Notes: generated by a model from the sequence alone, not told the origin. Positions 34,693 through 44,918 are shown, counted from the stretch's first letter. The stretch: 64,000 nucleotides of DNA from Candidatus Electrothrix rattekaaiensis (GCA_032595675.1 JAVQMD010000001.1:1892640-1956639), one strand, 5' to 3'. Numbers and translations are program-made.

Positions 34693-34913
34693 TCCACCTG
34701 CTCCGGGGGAATTCCGCCGAACAGCAGAAGGACGACAAGCCTTGGCAGCCGTAGCGCAGGAACCTGTGGCAGAGCCGGATCAGAGTTTGCTCATTGTTCA
34801 GAAAAGCTCCTCCAACGCCACAGAAAAACCGGACAGGACAACTGACTTTGCCGCACCTTTTCCCTCGACCTCCTGGTGGAGCTGAAATTTCTTCCCGCTG
34901 TTGCTGAACACCT

Positions 34914-35453
34914 CTACGCTCTTCCGCTCAAGATCAACAATCCAAGTTCGTACTTCCGAAGAGCCTTGCTGAATGCCGAGGTTGTCGCCGGATTAAAGCA
35001 ACAGATGGAGACACTTGCAATCTTTCCGGGATGCGCATTGAGGAAGTCCGTGATCTCTCGTACAGCGATGTCCGCTGCCTGCTTGATGGGATAACCGTAA
35101 ACACCGCAGCTTATGGCGGGAAAGGCGACAGTGCGCAGATTATGCTGCACGGCAAGCTCCAGCGAGGTGCGGTAGCAGCTGGCAAGCAGTTCAGGCTCGT
35201 GATGATTGCCGCCACGCCAGATCGGCCCGACAGTATGAATGACATGGCGGGCAGGCAGGTCGTAGCCCCCGGTGATCTTGGCCTTGCCGGTATCGCAACC
35301 CTTGAGTTGCCTGCACTCTTCAAGAAGTTCCGGTCCGGCTGCACGGTGAATCGCCCCGTCAACGCCGCCGCCCCCGAGCAGTGAGCGGTTTGCGGCATTG
35401 ACAATGGCATCGACGTGGAGAGTTGTTATGTCTGCTTTGATTACTTTAATCAT
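34914..35453 (-). CDS. Macrodomain protein (O-acetyl-ADP-ribose deacetylase type)
   Basis: From the ATG at 35453 the protein has 179 residues and a complete macrodomain: [23 protein letters not shown] binds ADP-ribose, then [17 protein letters not shown] and [12 protein letters not shown]. It is close to YmdB-type enzymes that hydrolyse O-acetyl-ADP-ribose or protein ADP-ribosylation. It follows the restriction-modification genes by 59 bp on the same strand. Confidence 0.9.
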   Translation of the reverse strand: MIKVIKADITTLHVDAIVNAANRSLLGGGGVDGAIHRAAGPELLEECRQLKGCDTGKAKITGGYDLPARHVIHTVGPIWRGGNHHEPELLASCYRTSLELAVQHNLRTVAFPAISCGVYGYPIKQAADIAVREITDFLNAHPGKIASVSICCFNPATTSAFSKALRKYELGLLILSGRA

Positions 35454-35512
35454 GATGCTATGTTGCCGTTTCATTTTTGCCAAGGGCACCTTGCTGTCCG
35501 GGAACGCAAGCA

Positions 35513-36706
35513 CTATCTTTTTTCAAGCAATTCATTCAGTTGCATTGCTGGAGATTTTAATACCTCCATATCTTCAGGCACAGGAAGAGCATCAAATAAA
35601 CCGCAATTATTATTTGTTTGTATTAAAATAGATTTCTTTGATTTTTTTGCCTTCATAGCTTTGGCAAGTAAAGAAACTGCATCATTCACAGACTCATTAT
35701 TTCTTTGCACTCTGACCAATATTGGAGCACCTTCATATTGCTCTATTAAAATAGCATCTATACCTTTATTCCTATGCACCGGATTAAACGCTATACCGCT
35801 TAACAGGCTTAATGCTGCCTTATCTGCATTAACATAGGATTCCCTGCCATTTTTGAGTACATTCGATTCAGTCTTAACGGGGTTCGATATGCGACTCTTT
35901 GACAATTCAACGGCTTCTATTGATTTGTCTATTCCAATATAATTTCTCCCGAGCCTACTGGCCGCAACACAGGTGGTTCCGCTCCCACAAAAAGGATCAA
36001 GTACAGTATCTCCTTTACTGGTCACAAGCTGCACTATTCTCTCTAATAGAATCAAAGGCTTTTGTGTAGGATATCCGACCCGCTCCTTGGCTTTTGGATT
36101 TAAGTATGGAATATCCCAAACATCACTCAGCGGAACTCCTTTTTTCTTATCGCCATGCTTAAAGCTTCCATCGCTATTTTTAGCATAAACTGATTTATTA
36201 TATTCATCACGAGTTCTCAGTTGAAGTATTTGATCCACATTCGTGGTTTCGGAATATGAGGTGTATATAGTGTTAAACTTAAACTCCTTACTCTTTGAAT
36301 AAAAATAGATATTTTGGTGGTTAGGCAATAAACCTTTCTTTGAATTTGACCACCTCTTGTAACTCCATATTATTTCAGATTGAAAATTTTTCTTGCCAAA
36401 AATATTATCGAGAATTGCACGAACGATATGCTCACCACTCTTATCACAATGGACAAATATTGAACCATCGTCCTTGAGTAAATTTCTCATGATTTCTATT
36501 CGTTCTTTGAGAAATTCTGCGTAACCTTTATCGCTCCCCCAAATATCATCAAAGCTAAATTCCTTGTCTCGCTCCTTATTCGTTAATCTGTGTTTTTTTT
36601 CGGTGAAAAATGGAGGATCAAGATATATAAGATCAATTGAGAATTCCTCAATTGATCTCATTATTTCTAAACAGTCTCCCTCAACAATCTTATTTATCAT
36701 TCGCAT
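35513..36706 (-). CDS. DNA methyltransferase (beta-type N6-A/N4-C) of a type II R-M system
   Basis: This protein of about 397 residues (ATG at 36706; a further in-frame TTG lies at 36730) has catalytic motif IV YLDPPF early and the AdoMet-binding motif [13 protein letters not shown] late, the beta-class order, with the target-recognition part between them. [12 protein letters not shown] is also typical. The start overlaps the end of the restriction gene. The AT-rich codon use differs from the flanking genes and suggests transfer. The extra C-terminal 100 residues after ELSKSRI are not recognised. Confidence 0.9.
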   Translation of the reverse strand: MRMINKIVEGDCLEIMRSIEEFSIDLIYLDPPFFTEKKHRLTNKERDKEFSFDDIWGSDKGYAEFLKERIEIMRNLLKDDGSIFVHCDKSGEHIVRAILDNIFGKKNFQSEIIWSYKRWSNSKKGLLPNHQNIYFYSKSKEFKFNTIYTSYSETTNVDQILQLRTRDEYNKSVYAKNSDGSFKHGDKKKGVPLSDVWDIPYLNPKAKERVGYPTQKPLILLERIVQLVTSKGDTVLDPFCGSGTTCVAASRLGRNYIGIDKSIEAVELSKSRISNPVKTESNVLKNGRESYVNADKAALSLLSGIAFNPVHRNKGIDAILIEQYEGAPILVRVQRNNESVNDAVSLLAKAMKAKKSKKSILIQTNNNCGLFDALPVPEDMEVLKSPAMQLNELLEKR

Positions 36707-37484
36707 CTTTTTTATTTCTGGAATCGGCAATTTCCATGAGTATTGCTTTTAAATCATAACCACTTACTTGCTGTAAATAATCCCAAGCCTCATCTCCAGC
36801 ATAGTATTCCCCATTAACACCGGTGTAGATGGTTTTTAAAGTTTCTTGAATTCGTATAGCTTGCTCACGTTGAGGATAAAAAAACATTATCCTTATGGGA
36901 CGGTAACCGTGGCTTTGAATCACTTTTACTCTAGTATGTTCTTTAGTTATATGATCACCATCAGTTGTGGCGTCACGCCATTTTATTTCAATAGCATCAT
37001 TATCGTTTAAAAAATCGATTTCAAATTTTTTAGGCTTACTTCCTTGCGTATTTTCCACAAGAACTTTACCGCCATTGCTGTTTGCAAAAAATAGGCACAT
37101 TGAGGCAGCTTCTTCCAAAAAAGATCCTGCATATTTATACAGAAACCTGCCCGTATTTTGGTATTCGTCAATTAGAAATCCTTCTTCATAGGAAATTCCA
37201 AGTACTCTGTATATGAGATAATGAGAATTATCATCTTTTTTCATCTCCTCTTTTCTGGAAATAATCTTCTGATTCAAATTGGAAGCATGTTCGTCAGCCA
37301 ATGCATTGATTTTTGACCTTAGCAGATCCAAACAATTTCCGTCTTTTCTTGCTTTGCCAATAATAGCTCTGTCATGCTCATATACAGCTTGAATGAGTTC
37401 TGTTTTTTTCTTATTCTTTATTTCAATTCCAATTCGTTCACAATACTCATCTAATTCTTTTTTTTTCAATCTTTCTAATTTCAT
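36690..37484 (-). CDS. Type II restriction endonuclease, ApaLI-like
   Basis: This 264-residue protein starts at the ATG at 37484, preceded by AAAGGGA; a GTG at 37514 is less likely. A PD-(D/E)xK-like core is seen in KFEIDFLNDNDAIEIKW (Asp, then Glu-x-Lys). The surrounding LIYRVLGISYEEG, GRFLYKYAGSFLEEA and TKEHTRVKVIQSHGYRPIRI recall the ApaLI restriction family (GTGCAC), a match made from memory. Its overlap with a methylase gene makes a restriction role very likely. AT-rich, probably acquired. Confidence 0.75.
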   Translation of the reverse strand: MKLERLKKKELDEYCERIGIEIKNKKKTELIQAVYEHDRAIIGKARKDGNCLDLLRSKINALADEHASNLNQKIISRKEEMKKDDNSHYLIYRVLGISYEEGFLIDEYQNTGRFLYKYAGSFLEEAASMCLFFANSNGGKVLVENTQGSKPKKFEIDFLNDNDAIEIKWRDATTDGDHITKEHTRVKVIQSHGYRPIRIMFFYPQREQAIRIQETLKTIYTGVNGEYYAGDEAWDYLQQVSGYDLKAILMEIADSRNKKDANDK

Positions 37485-37500
37485 ATAATCCCTTTGCGGG

Positions 37501-39507
37501 TTAGCACAAATCACTTTTCCTCAGAAGCTCAACAATCCCCTCCGCTGGTAGCGGCCTACTAAAATAATACCCTTGCACCTCTTCACATCCCATCTTTTTC
37601 AGCAACTCCAGCTGCCCTTTGGTCTCAACCCCTTCGGCAACGACCTTGAGATGCAGACTCTCGGCCATAGAGAGAATGGAAGTAACAATGGCTGCATCAT
37701 TCCTGTCACGCACTATATCTGTAATAAATGCCTGATCAATCTTCAAAGTATTGACGGGAAATCTTTTCAGATAAGCAAGCGAAGAGTAGCCAGTGCCGAA
37801 ATCGTCAATCGCTATCCGAACCCCCAAGTTTCTGATATCACCAAGTAACAGTGCTGTCTCATCAGGATTTTCCATAAGAATACTTTCCGTGATCTCCAGC
37901 TCCAATACCTCCGGCTTGATCCCGTGCTGATCAAGGCTTTCAATAAGAACGCGCAACAGCTGTTTATCCTGAAACTGCTTTGAGGAAAGATTGACCGCCA
38001 CAGACAAAATCCCCAGTCCTTGATCCTGCCAAGCCCTGACCTGACGGCAGGCTTCCCCAAGTCCCCACTCCCCGATGGCAAGAATAAGACTACTTCCCTC
38101 GGCAACAGGAATAAATTCAGCCGGAGCAATAATCCCCTTTACCGGGTGTTGCCAGCGCATGAGTGCTTCCGTCCCGACGATTTCCCCTGTCAAGATATTG
38201 TACTTAGGTTGGTAGTAGTGGATAAACTCTTCATGCTCCACGGCATGTCGCAGCTCTCTTTCCACCGTCACCCGATGCACCAGATTTTCATTCATCTGCG
38301 CACAAAAAAACTGATAACTGCCCTGCCCTCTCTTTTGCGCGAAACTCATCGCAGTATCCGCATTCCTGAGCAAACTTTCCGCATCCCGGCCATCTTCAGG
38401 ATAGACACTGATACCTATACAGGTATCAATAAAAACCTCCTCACCTGCAATATGAAAGGGTTGTTGCAGAACATGCAGTAAATGGCGAGCCAAGTGCCCC
38501 ACACAATCTTTGAGCTTCACCTCGGAAAGAAGAATCATGAATTCATCAGCGTTTATCCTTGATACTGTATCCGTTTCCCGCACACAACTTCGGATTCTTT
38601 TCGAAACCTGTATCAAAAGCTCGTCACCGGCCTTATAGCCGAGCACATCATTGACATCCTTAAAACGATGCAGGTCAATACAGAGAAGAATCAAAGGTTC
38701 ATCATGAAACTGACTGTTCAGCAAGGCCTGCGAAAGAAACTCTTCAAAAAGAGTCCGATTGGGAAGGCCTGTGAGCGGATCGTAAAAAAGCAGCTTTTTC
38801 AACTGCCGTTCCACCGCCCTTTTTTCCGTAATATCGGTAAACATGCCCACATAATTGATTATATGACCGCTATTATCATATATTGCATTGATTGTGAGCC
38901 ATTTTTGGTACACCTCACCGTTCTTGCGCCGATCCCATATTTCTCCCGACCATTTACCGGTCTCCCGTAATGCCTTCCACATAACCTCATAAAAAGCATG
39001 ATCATGATGCCCGGACTGCGATATGCGAGGATTTTTCCCGATTATTTCTTTCGGCTCATAGCCTGTAATCCGGGTAAAGGCCCTGTTAACCTCCACAATC
39101 GAAGCATCGGCATCCGTGATAACAACAGCTTCTCCGGTATGCTCCAGGATCTTCCGCTCCAACTGCGGCTGAGAATCATTGAGCACCTCGGATAATCTTT
39201 TTTTCGTGCTCTCAAGCTCTTCATGATGTCCCCAGAGTTTTTTCATTGCATCCCTGCAAGAACTCAACAAAAAAAGGCTGCACAACAGGTAGGTAAAAAA
39301 AAGCGGGAGGTGCAGAAACCACCAAGGAAAATTCCGACAGGAGGAAAAAAATGTAAGGAATGCAGGACCGGTACCGGGAAAAAACAGCAGAAGTATTCCG
39401 CAGGCAAGGCAAATGCTCCCGATCAGCCAAGGTACGAATTTCAACACCCTCAGAAACAGCCTCCTTCCCCGCAACCTATCAGATTGCCCTGTCAATCCCC
39501 TGCTCAT
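37501..39507 (-). CDS. Membrane PAS-GGDEF-EAL protein, probable c-di-GMP phosphodiesterase
   Basis: The 668-residue protein has two N-terminal membrane helices (about 24-44 and 62-82), then a PAS domain (EAVVITDADASIVEVNRAF to TDITEKR), a GGDEF domain and an EAL domain. The GGDEF signature is degenerate (RINADEF), so cyclase activity is unlikely. The EAL domain keeps EALMRW, VNLSSKQF, LEITES, IDDFGTGYSSL, LKIDQAF and VAEGVET, so it should hydrolyse c-di-GMP. Its start overlaps the selB stop (ATGA). Confidence 0.92.
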   Translation of the reverse strand: MSRGLTGQSDRLRGRRLFLRVLKFVPWLIGSICLACGILLLFFPGTGPAFLTFFSSCRNFPWWFLHLPLFFTYLLCSLFLLSSCRDAMKKLWGHHEELESTKKRLSEVLNDSQPQLERKILEHTGEAVVITDADASIVEVNRAFTRITGYEPKEIIGKNPRISQSGHHDHAFYEVMWKALRETGKWSGEIWDRRKNGEVYQKWLTINAIYDNSGHIINYVGMFTDITEKRAVERQLKKLLFYDPLTGLPNRTLFEEFLSQALLNSQFHDEPLILLCIDLHRFKDVNDVLGYKAGDELLIQVSKRIRSCVRETDTVSRINADEFMILLSEVKLKDCVGHLARHLLHVLQQPFHIAGEEVFIDTCIGISVYPEDGRDAESLLRNADTAMSFAQKRGQGSYQFFCAQMNENLVHRVTVERELRHAVEHEEFIHYYQPKYNILTGEIVGTEALMRWQHPVKGIIAPAEFIPVAEGSSLILAIGEWGLGEACRQVRAWQDQGLGILSVAVNLSSKQFQDKQLLRVLIESLDQHGIKPEVLELEITESILMENPDETALLLGDIRNLGVRIAIDDFGTGYSSLAYLKRFPVNTLKIDQAFITDIVRDRNDAAIVTSILSMAESLHLKVVAEGVETKGQLELLKKMGCEEVQGYYFSRPLPAEGIVELLRKSDLC

Positions 39508-41447
39508 CCGGTATTTTTGCGCAGAATACGCTTATCGCCTACCCGAATGGTCAATTTAATTTTATCAAAGTACTCCAATAAAGGGATGGAGTATTTGCGG
39601 GAGAGTCCGGTGAGATCTTTAAAGCCTGGGGCATCGATTTCCCCTTCCCTGCCCAGATACTTCTGCAAAGTATCAGCCAGCCGATGCAGTTCATCAGCAT
39701 GGAAAAATAAGGCTTCATTAATCTTGATCAAGGTATTGTTCTGCAACAGTAGATCAATGACCTGGCGAATTTGCTTTTCTGGAAATTCCGCAAATAATGC
39801 CAGCACATCTTTCAGATTCGGCGGACGTAAGCCAGCCTCTTTGTATAGCCTGCCGATTTTCTCCTGCATTTCCTGTTCGTCGACCTGCAGGGTCACCTCG
39901 TGACTGCTCAGACGAACCTCGGCCCCTTCCTGGACAATATGACCGTTTTTGACAAGGCCAGTCATCATATACTGAAACAGCTTCTGATCCACTGGTGGTC
40001 TGAGCCGGGAGCGTATCTCCTCCCGTGCTAAACCGCTCTTGAGCGGATTTTCCTTATGATACTGATCCAGTAGATGAAGAATAGACTGATTCAGCTGCTC
40101 GACAACCTGGGCTGCAAGCAAACGCTGGCTTTCCGATTCCACCACCAGTACTTTTTTCGAGGAGACAGGCACCTGGAGCTGTTTTTTCAGCTTTTTGCCG
40201 AATACTCCCAGTCGGGTGGAAAGCTGGTCCGCTGTAATCCCTTGTCTTCCGCTTTCTTCAAGAAAGAGAAGCATCTTATCAATCAGGGCCTCTCCGCCGC
40301 TGTCTGCCTTGTAAATGGAAAAGACAGCCTGATTACGCGCTCTGTCACGCTCCGTGGCGCGTTTCCTCTTTGGCGGCGCATTATTAAGAATCACCCCGCC
40401 CCCCAAGGTCGCAACCGGTGAATAACTGCGCAGAACAAAACGGTCCCCCGGCCAGACAGCCACAGGTTCCTGGATAATAAGCTGGATATCGGCATTTTCT
40501 CCCGGCTCCACAGTATCCTTTTCCATGAACACCACACGGGCAAGGATTTCCCGGGTGCCCACATGCAGGCGCACCTGCGTCCTGTTCTTCAATTTTCGCG
40601 AATTATTGGCCAGAAAATGGAAATCAGCATCCAGTAGGGTTGAGGATTGCATGGTGCCGGGGGTGGCTGCAAGATCGCCCCGATTGATATCCTCTTTTTC
40701 AATACCTTGCAGGTTGATGGCCGTACGATGCCCGGCCTCGACAACCTCCTGCTCTTTGCCGTGGACCTGAATTCCCCGGATCTTTGCGGTCAACCCGCCC
40801 GGATAAAACATCAGGTCTTCTCCCACAGCAACCCGCCCGGAAAGAGAGGAGCCGGTAATAACGGTTCCAAAGCCCTTCATGGAAAACACCCGATCCACGG
40901 CTAAACGAAAGGGCCCGAATTCCTCCTGAAAATTAATTTTTCGTACCTTTTCATCCAGCACCGCTTTCACAGCATCAATGCCCTCACCGGTGGTGGAGGA
41001 CACTGCCAGGATCGGAGCCTCTTCTAGAAAGCTGTCCGCAAAAAAATCCCTGACCTCCTCCTCCACCATTTCCAGCCATTCTTCCTCGACCATATCTTTT
41101 TTGGTCAGAATGATCAGGCCGTCTTTCACGCCAAGCAGTTTGCAGATATCAAAATGTTCTCTGGTTTGGGGCATAATTCCCTCGTCCGCCGCCACAATAA
41201 AAGCCACCATGTCCATGCCAGCGGCTCCGGCCACCATATTACGAACAAATTTTTCATGGCCCGGCACATCAACAATGCCCAGACGATGCCCGCAGGCAAG
41301 ATCAATATAGGCGAAGCCCAGTTCAATGGTGATGCCCCGCTTTTTTTCTTCCTGTAGCCGGTCGGTTTCAATACCGGTCAAGGCGCGGATCAGACTTGTT
41401 TTGCCGTGGTCAACATGACCGGCGGTGCCGAGAATTATTTCACGCAT
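39504..41447 (-). CDS. selB: Selenocysteine-specific elongation factor
   Basis: This 647-residue SelB has GTPase motifs [29 protein letters not shown] and LTKKDM, then EF-Tu-like domains 2 and 3. The C-terminal half is a run of winged helices that bind SECIS RNA ([48 protein letters not shown]). It delivers Sec-tRNA to UGA codons such as that in selD. selA and selC are not in the window. It is 12 bp after the monoheme cytochrome gene and overlaps the GGDEF-EAL gene. Confidence 0.96.
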   Translation of the reverse strand: MREIILGTAGHVDHGKTSLIRALTGIETDRLQEEKKRGITIELGFAYIDLACGHRLGIVDVPGHEKFVRNMVAGAAGMDMVAFIVAADEGIMPQTREHFDICKLLGVKDGLIILTKKDMVEEEWLEMVEEEVRDFFADSFLEEAPILAVSSTTGEGIDAVKAVLDEKVRKINFQEEFGPFRLAVDRVFSMKGFGTVITGSSLSGRVAVGEDLMFYPGGLTAKIRGIQVHGKEQEVVEAGHRTAINLQGIEKEDINRGDLAATPGTMQSSTLLDADFHFLANNSRKLKNRTQVRLHVGTREILARVVFMEKDTVEPGENADIQLIIQEPVAVWPGDRFVLRSYSPVATLGGGVILNNAPPKRKRATERDRARNQAVFSIYKADSGGEALIDKMLLFLEESGRQGITADQLSTRLGVFGKKLKKQLQVPVSSKKVLVVESESQRLLAAQVVEQLNQSILHLLDQYHKENPLKSGLAREEIRSRLRPPVDQKLFQYMMTGLVKNGHIVQEGAEVRLSSHEVTLQVDEQEMQEKIGRLYKEAGLRPPNLKDVLALFAEFPEKQIRQVIDLLLQNNTLIKINEALFFHADELHRLADTLQKYLGREGEIDAPGFKDLTGLSRKYSIPLLEYFDKIKLTIRVGDKRILRKNTG

Positions 41448-41459
41448 AAATATTTCTGC

Positions 41460-41792
41460 TTATTTTTCACTGTCAGCCTGCGGACTCTTCCGAGAGGCCA
41501 GAAAATCAATAACAATCTCTTTTTCCTTCTGATTCAAAAAATCCATCTGATCGGAATAACGCATCATCTTTGCTATGGTCTGCTCCCATTCCGAATGCGT
41601 CTTTTTCGCCCCGTAAACTCGATCTATGCTGTGACAGATTGTGCATTTTTTTTCGACCAGGGTTTTTCCTGCCGGTTCGCTCGGCTCGCCGCTTTCCTCC
41701 GCCGTTACAGCAGACAAAGAAGCTGTCAGTATAAGGGAGGAGAACAGTACAGCACCGAAGACAGATCTTGCATACATTTTCCAGCTGTTCAT
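41460..41792 (-). CDS. Periplasmic monoheme cytochrome c
   Basis: From the ATG at 41792 (GAGGA upstream) the protein has 110 residues: a signal peptide (MNSWKMYARSVFGAVLFS to AVTA) and a single heme domain with CTICHSIDRVYGAKKT, a distal Met candidate in KMMRYSDQM, and FLNQKEKEIVIDFLASR. The domain closely resembles the second heme domain of the membrane diheme protein at 43966-44868. It probably carries electrons in the periplasm. Confidence 0.85.
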   Translation of the reverse strand: MNSWKMYARSVFGAVLFSSLILTASLSAVTAEESGEPSEPAGKTLVEKKCTICHSIDRVYGAKKTHSEWEQTIAKMMRYSDQMDFLNQKEKEIVIDFLASRKSPQADSEK

Positions 41793-41882
41793 AACAACAT
41801 CCTCATTTTTCTCTGCTTTCAGATTATGCGCAATTCGCATTGTTAGAAACTGTTTTAAATTGGATTCTGAGCTGAAGTATTA

Positions 41883-42251
41883 TCATTTGAATTCAACCGG
41901 ATGCATAGCCTTTACACCATTCACCGAGATAATATTATTTGCTAGGTCATCGGCCATCTTCGGAATCAAACGCTTCATATTGTCATCGTATGTTTTCGGC
42001 CATATTTCCTGGAGTTTCTTCCGACCATCCTCATTTATATACAATTTTTTATCAAGTGTAATCAATACCATCGCCACGTGACCGGAGTTTTCGTTGACAA
42101 TAAATACAAAGTCGTCTTTATCTTTTATTAAGCCCTGATACCAATAATCAATATGCTCCTCCATATCATATTCATAAAGAGAGTAGGGCATTTTTCCTCC
42201 TTTTACCAACGCATTATACAGGAGGATTTTAATTTCTGCTTTCTTTGTCAT
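41883..42251 (-). CDS. Hypothetical protein
   Basis: This 122-residue soluble protein has no signal peptide. It is charged and rich in aromatic residues (YSLYEYDMEEHIDYWYQG). It lies 14 bp after the membrane-anchored 42266 gene and before the monoheme cytochrome gene. No family recognised. Confidence 0.6.
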   Translation of the reverse strand: MTKKAEIKILLYNALVKGGKMPYSLYEYDMEEHIDYWYQGLIKDKDDFVFIVNENSGHVAMVLITLDKKLYINEDGRKKLQEIWPKTYDDNMKRLIPKMADDLANNIISVNGVKAMHPVEFK

Positions 42252-42265
42252 CTGAGCTGAATCCT

Positions 42266-42760
42266 CTATTTTTTTGTTACCTGAATTTCAATATTTTTGC
42301 CTTCGTAATCAACATGCAGGATCTGCACAAAAAAACCACCGACTGAGGAGGTGAATTCCTGAGTATATCCAGCCAGCACGGCATGGGTAGAAGAGTTGTT
42401 ACCGTCCGGCGCGATAGTGAGACTGGCGACTTTTTCGCCGAGCACGTCATGAAAAACGACAGACAGGTTAGTTTGGGCCGATTCAACAAATTGGGATTGA
42501 TTTTCATGGATAGTGTATTGGGACGAGCCGCGATGTACCGGTTCTTCAGGTCGTTCGGTTACTTCAGACGGTTCTTGTTCAATCTCCAAGTTCGATTCCG
42601 GGCTTTGTACTGTGGGGTGCGTTCCTTCCAGCTGAGGAGGTACGGTTTCTTTTTCAAAGCCGAAAAACACTCTGATTTCAGGAACGGTAAATGTTGCCAC
42701 CAGAGTCAAAACGGCAATAACCAGAGCGAGTAACGCAATAATATGATTTTTGTCCCTCAT
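42266..42760 (-). CDS. Membrane-anchored hypothetical protein
   Basis: This 164-residue protein has one N-terminal membrane helix (IIALLALVIAVLTLVATF). A Pro/Glu-rich linker (about 40-80) follows, then a small globular domain (FHDVLGEKVASLTIAPDG to HVDYEGKNIEIQV) that would sit in the periplasm. It follows the FlgO-like gene by 12 bp. No family recognised. Confidence 0.6.
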   Translation of the reverse strand: MRDKNHIIALLALVIAVLTLVATFTVPEIRVFFGFEKETVPPQLEGTHPTVQSPESNLEIEQEPSEVTERPEEPVHRGSSQYTIHENQSQFVESAQTNLSVVFHDVLGEKVASLTIAPDGNNSSTHAVLAGYTQEFTSSVGGFFVQILHVDYEGKNIEIQVTKK

Positions 42761-42772
42761 TGTTGTAAAATG

Positions 42773-43969
42773 CTAATCTGCTAATGGTGTAATTTTAATA
42801 TTGTCAAAAGCTATACGAAATTCTTCATCTCCACCATCCCAGTCTTTATAATGCTGCATTAAACTTATTGATCCATATGAATAAGTCGTATCATATACTT
42901 GGCTAGCTTTCATGTCATTTATATAGGCCGTAAATACACCATTCATGACTTCAATTTTTACACGAACTTCTTGCTTTTTAGATGTTTTTATCTCTACCCG
43001 ACCAACAGGCTCCCCATTGTTTCCATCCTTGGAAATAACCCAGTAAAATTTATTAAAGTCATATACATTTCCCGCCATACCAAAGCAGACTTTTTCCTGC
43101 GGTGTTACCTCTCTTGGACAGACAAATGCGTAGTATGTAGGATTATGAGTGTATCCCGGTGTAATATCAGCAGTAAAAATAAAATTCTTCCATTTTTTAC
43201 CCTTAAGAAGGGTAGCATAAGTTGTCTTACTGTTTATATTAGTTACGGTATATTTACCATTTGCCATTGTCCAGTCGCCACTGATCGATTTCCAATCCGA
43301 CTTCGGTCCCGTATTGAAATCATCAAAAAAGGTACCGCTGGTACCAGACTGTAATTGCGCCTCTTTTATTGAGGTACTTCCGGCCTCCTTTTTCTCCGTT
43401 TCCTGTACAGCGGCAACAGCTATTCCTTTGCCAAGCAGCTCCTCAATTCCCTGCGTCTTGGCAATATTCCCCCTTGCCGCATCAATAATCTCCGCCGTAG
43501 CCGTATCCAAAACCTTAACCGCAATCCGAACATTCTCCCCAAACGGTGTCAGCGTCCCTGTAATCAACGCCTGAACTCCGATGATTTTTCCTAATTTCCG
43601 CGCTGTTTCAGGATCAATCAAGCCGGTCGCCGACAGCTTATTTTCTTTGATGATACTGTTCAGATGCGTTCTGTCCACCACCTTAAACCCTTTGCCTGCT
43701 CCGGCAAGAGCCGTGGAAAATTCTTCGGCAATAAACCTCCCAAGCTGCGTCACATTGCCCTCAAGATCGGTAAAATCAACCACCGCCACAGAGGTTCTGT
43801 CCGCCTTGGCAATCTTTTCCGACATTGCAGCGGACAGCGCATTAATTTCTTTTTCATACGCAAAAGAAGAAGCAGCTAATATCAGCGACAAAAGAACAGA
43901 TGCGCAGTTGACACAGCAAAAGAACAGTTTTTGTTTTCTCACAGCGGTATTCACTATCCCTCCAATCAT
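42773..43969 (-). CDS. FlgO/CsgG-like protein with C-terminal lectin-like domain
   Basis: The 398-residue exported protein has a hydrophobic signal segment (ending SFAYEKE). An N-terminal FlgO/CsgG-like domain follows (SVAVVDFTDLEGNVTQLG, VVDRTHLNSIIKE, GVQALITGTLTPFGENVRI, TAEIIDAARG). The C-terminal 190 residues resemble a concanavalin-type jelly roll (FFDDFNTGPKSDWKSISGDW to EEFRIAFDNIKI). It may sit at the outer membrane or bind glycan. Its start overlaps the diheme cytochrome stop. Confidence 0.78.
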   Translation of the reverse strand: MIGGIVNTAVRKQKLFFCCVNCASVLLSLILAASSFAYEKEINALSAAMSEKIAKADRTSVAVVDFTDLEGNVTQLGRFIAEEFSTALAGAGKGFKVVDRTHLNSIIKENKLSATGLIDPETARKLGKIIGVQALITGTLTPFGENVRIAVKVLDTATAEIIDAARGNIAKTQGIEELLGKGIAVAAVQETEKKEAGSTSIKEAQLQSGTSGTFFDDFNTGPKSDWKSISGDWTMANGKYTVTNINSKTTYATLLKGKKWKNFIFTADITPGYTHNPTYYAFVCPREVTPQEKVCFGMAGNVYDFNKFYWVISKDGNNGEPVGRVEIKTSKKQEVRVKIEVMNGVFTAYINDMKASQVYDTTYSYGSISLMQHYKDWDGGDEEFRIAFDNIKITPLAD

Positions 43970-44868
43970 TTCGCGTCCTCCGACCGCGAGGAACTCCGGC
44001 TGGAGAGAAATTCAAGAACAACCTCTTTTTCGTATGGGCTCAGAAAATCCGCCTGTTCGGAATAACCGACCATGTTCTCCACTGTCTGCACCCATTCTTT
44101 ATGCGTTTTTTTAGCTATATAAATCCTATCCAACTTGTGACAAAAGGAGCATTTCTGTTCGACCACATTCCTCCCAATCTTTCCCTGAGATCCTGAAGCC
44201 TCGGTAACTAATTTTTCCCGCCGTTTCTGTTGAGTGATAAGATAGTTAAGAATCTGTTTACCTTGGGATTCACTGATACTGGACGGGTCAAAGGATACCA
44301 TACGATTGACCGTCTCAGTCCAACCCTGATCAGTCTTATGGGCCTTGAAAACCCGCTCTAACGTATGGCATTTTCCACATTTTTTCCCCACCAATTCTTG
44401 TCCTTTTTTCTCGTCCAACACAGCTGCATCTTTTTCAGACAAGGACAGCTTACCGATATCACTCTGATGAAGGAAGTAATACCCAGCAGTCATGCTGTTG
44501 AGTAAAAAAAGTGCCAGGAATACGGCAAGCCCTATTCCCGGAATCCGCTTTTCAAAGCGTTTAAAACGCCGAATAATAAGAATCTTAAAAAACAGAAGCG
44601 GGATAACCAGCAGTGCCAGCGAGATATGCAGGATAGTCCGTGGCGAAAACTCTTCCTGATAGGTTCCGGCCTTGGAAAGCATAACCCCTAGGATAACAAT
44701 AAAAAAGGCGATAAAAATGTATCCTGTCACTTTATGCGCCTTGATCAAACGCTGATTCGCCTTGCTGTCTTTCCGAGGATTGCCCCGCAACTCCAACATC
44801 AGGAGCATGGCGCAGGCACCGGTCAGCGTGGCGATAAGGCCGGAGATGGAAGTTATTATTGGGTTCAT
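43966..44868 (-). CDS. Membrane-bound diheme cytochrome c
   Basis: This 300-residue protein has four N-terminal membrane helices (about residues 5-25, 46-66, 78-100, 112-133). Two periplasmic c-type heme domains follow, with CGKCHTLERVFKAHKT and CSFCHKLDRIYIAKKT, each followed by W..TV..MV. The shared CHxLxRVxxAxKTxxxW pattern recalls heme domains of quinohemoprotein dehydrogenases. A role passing electrons from the quinone pool to the periplasm is inferred. First gene of the train that leads to selB. Confidence 0.85.
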   Translation of the reverse strand: MNPIITSISGLIATLTGACAMLLMLELRGNPRKDSKANQRLIKAHKVTGYIFIAFFIVILGVMLSKAGTYQEEFSPRTILHISLALLVIPLLFFKILIIRRFKRFEKRIPGIGLAVFLALFLLNSMTAGYYFLHQSDIGKLSLSEKDAAVLDEKKGQELVGKKCGKCHTLERVFKAHKTDQGWTETVNRMVSFDPSSISESQGKQILNYLITQQKRREKLVTEASGSQGKIGRNVVEQKCSFCHKLDRIYIAKKTHKEWVQTVENMVGYSEQADFLSPYEKEVVLEFLSSRSSSRSEDAK

Positions 44869-44918
44869 AAAAAATCCCTCTGTCGCTTATTCCGCGTACT
44901 TAAAACTGCAGGGTTTGC

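Noticed and set aside
34693-34913. Coding remnant between the TSUP permease and the macrodomain gene
   Set aside because: One frame (AVAQEPVAEPDQSLLIVQ) looks protein-like but has no recognisable family or start; too weak to annotate.
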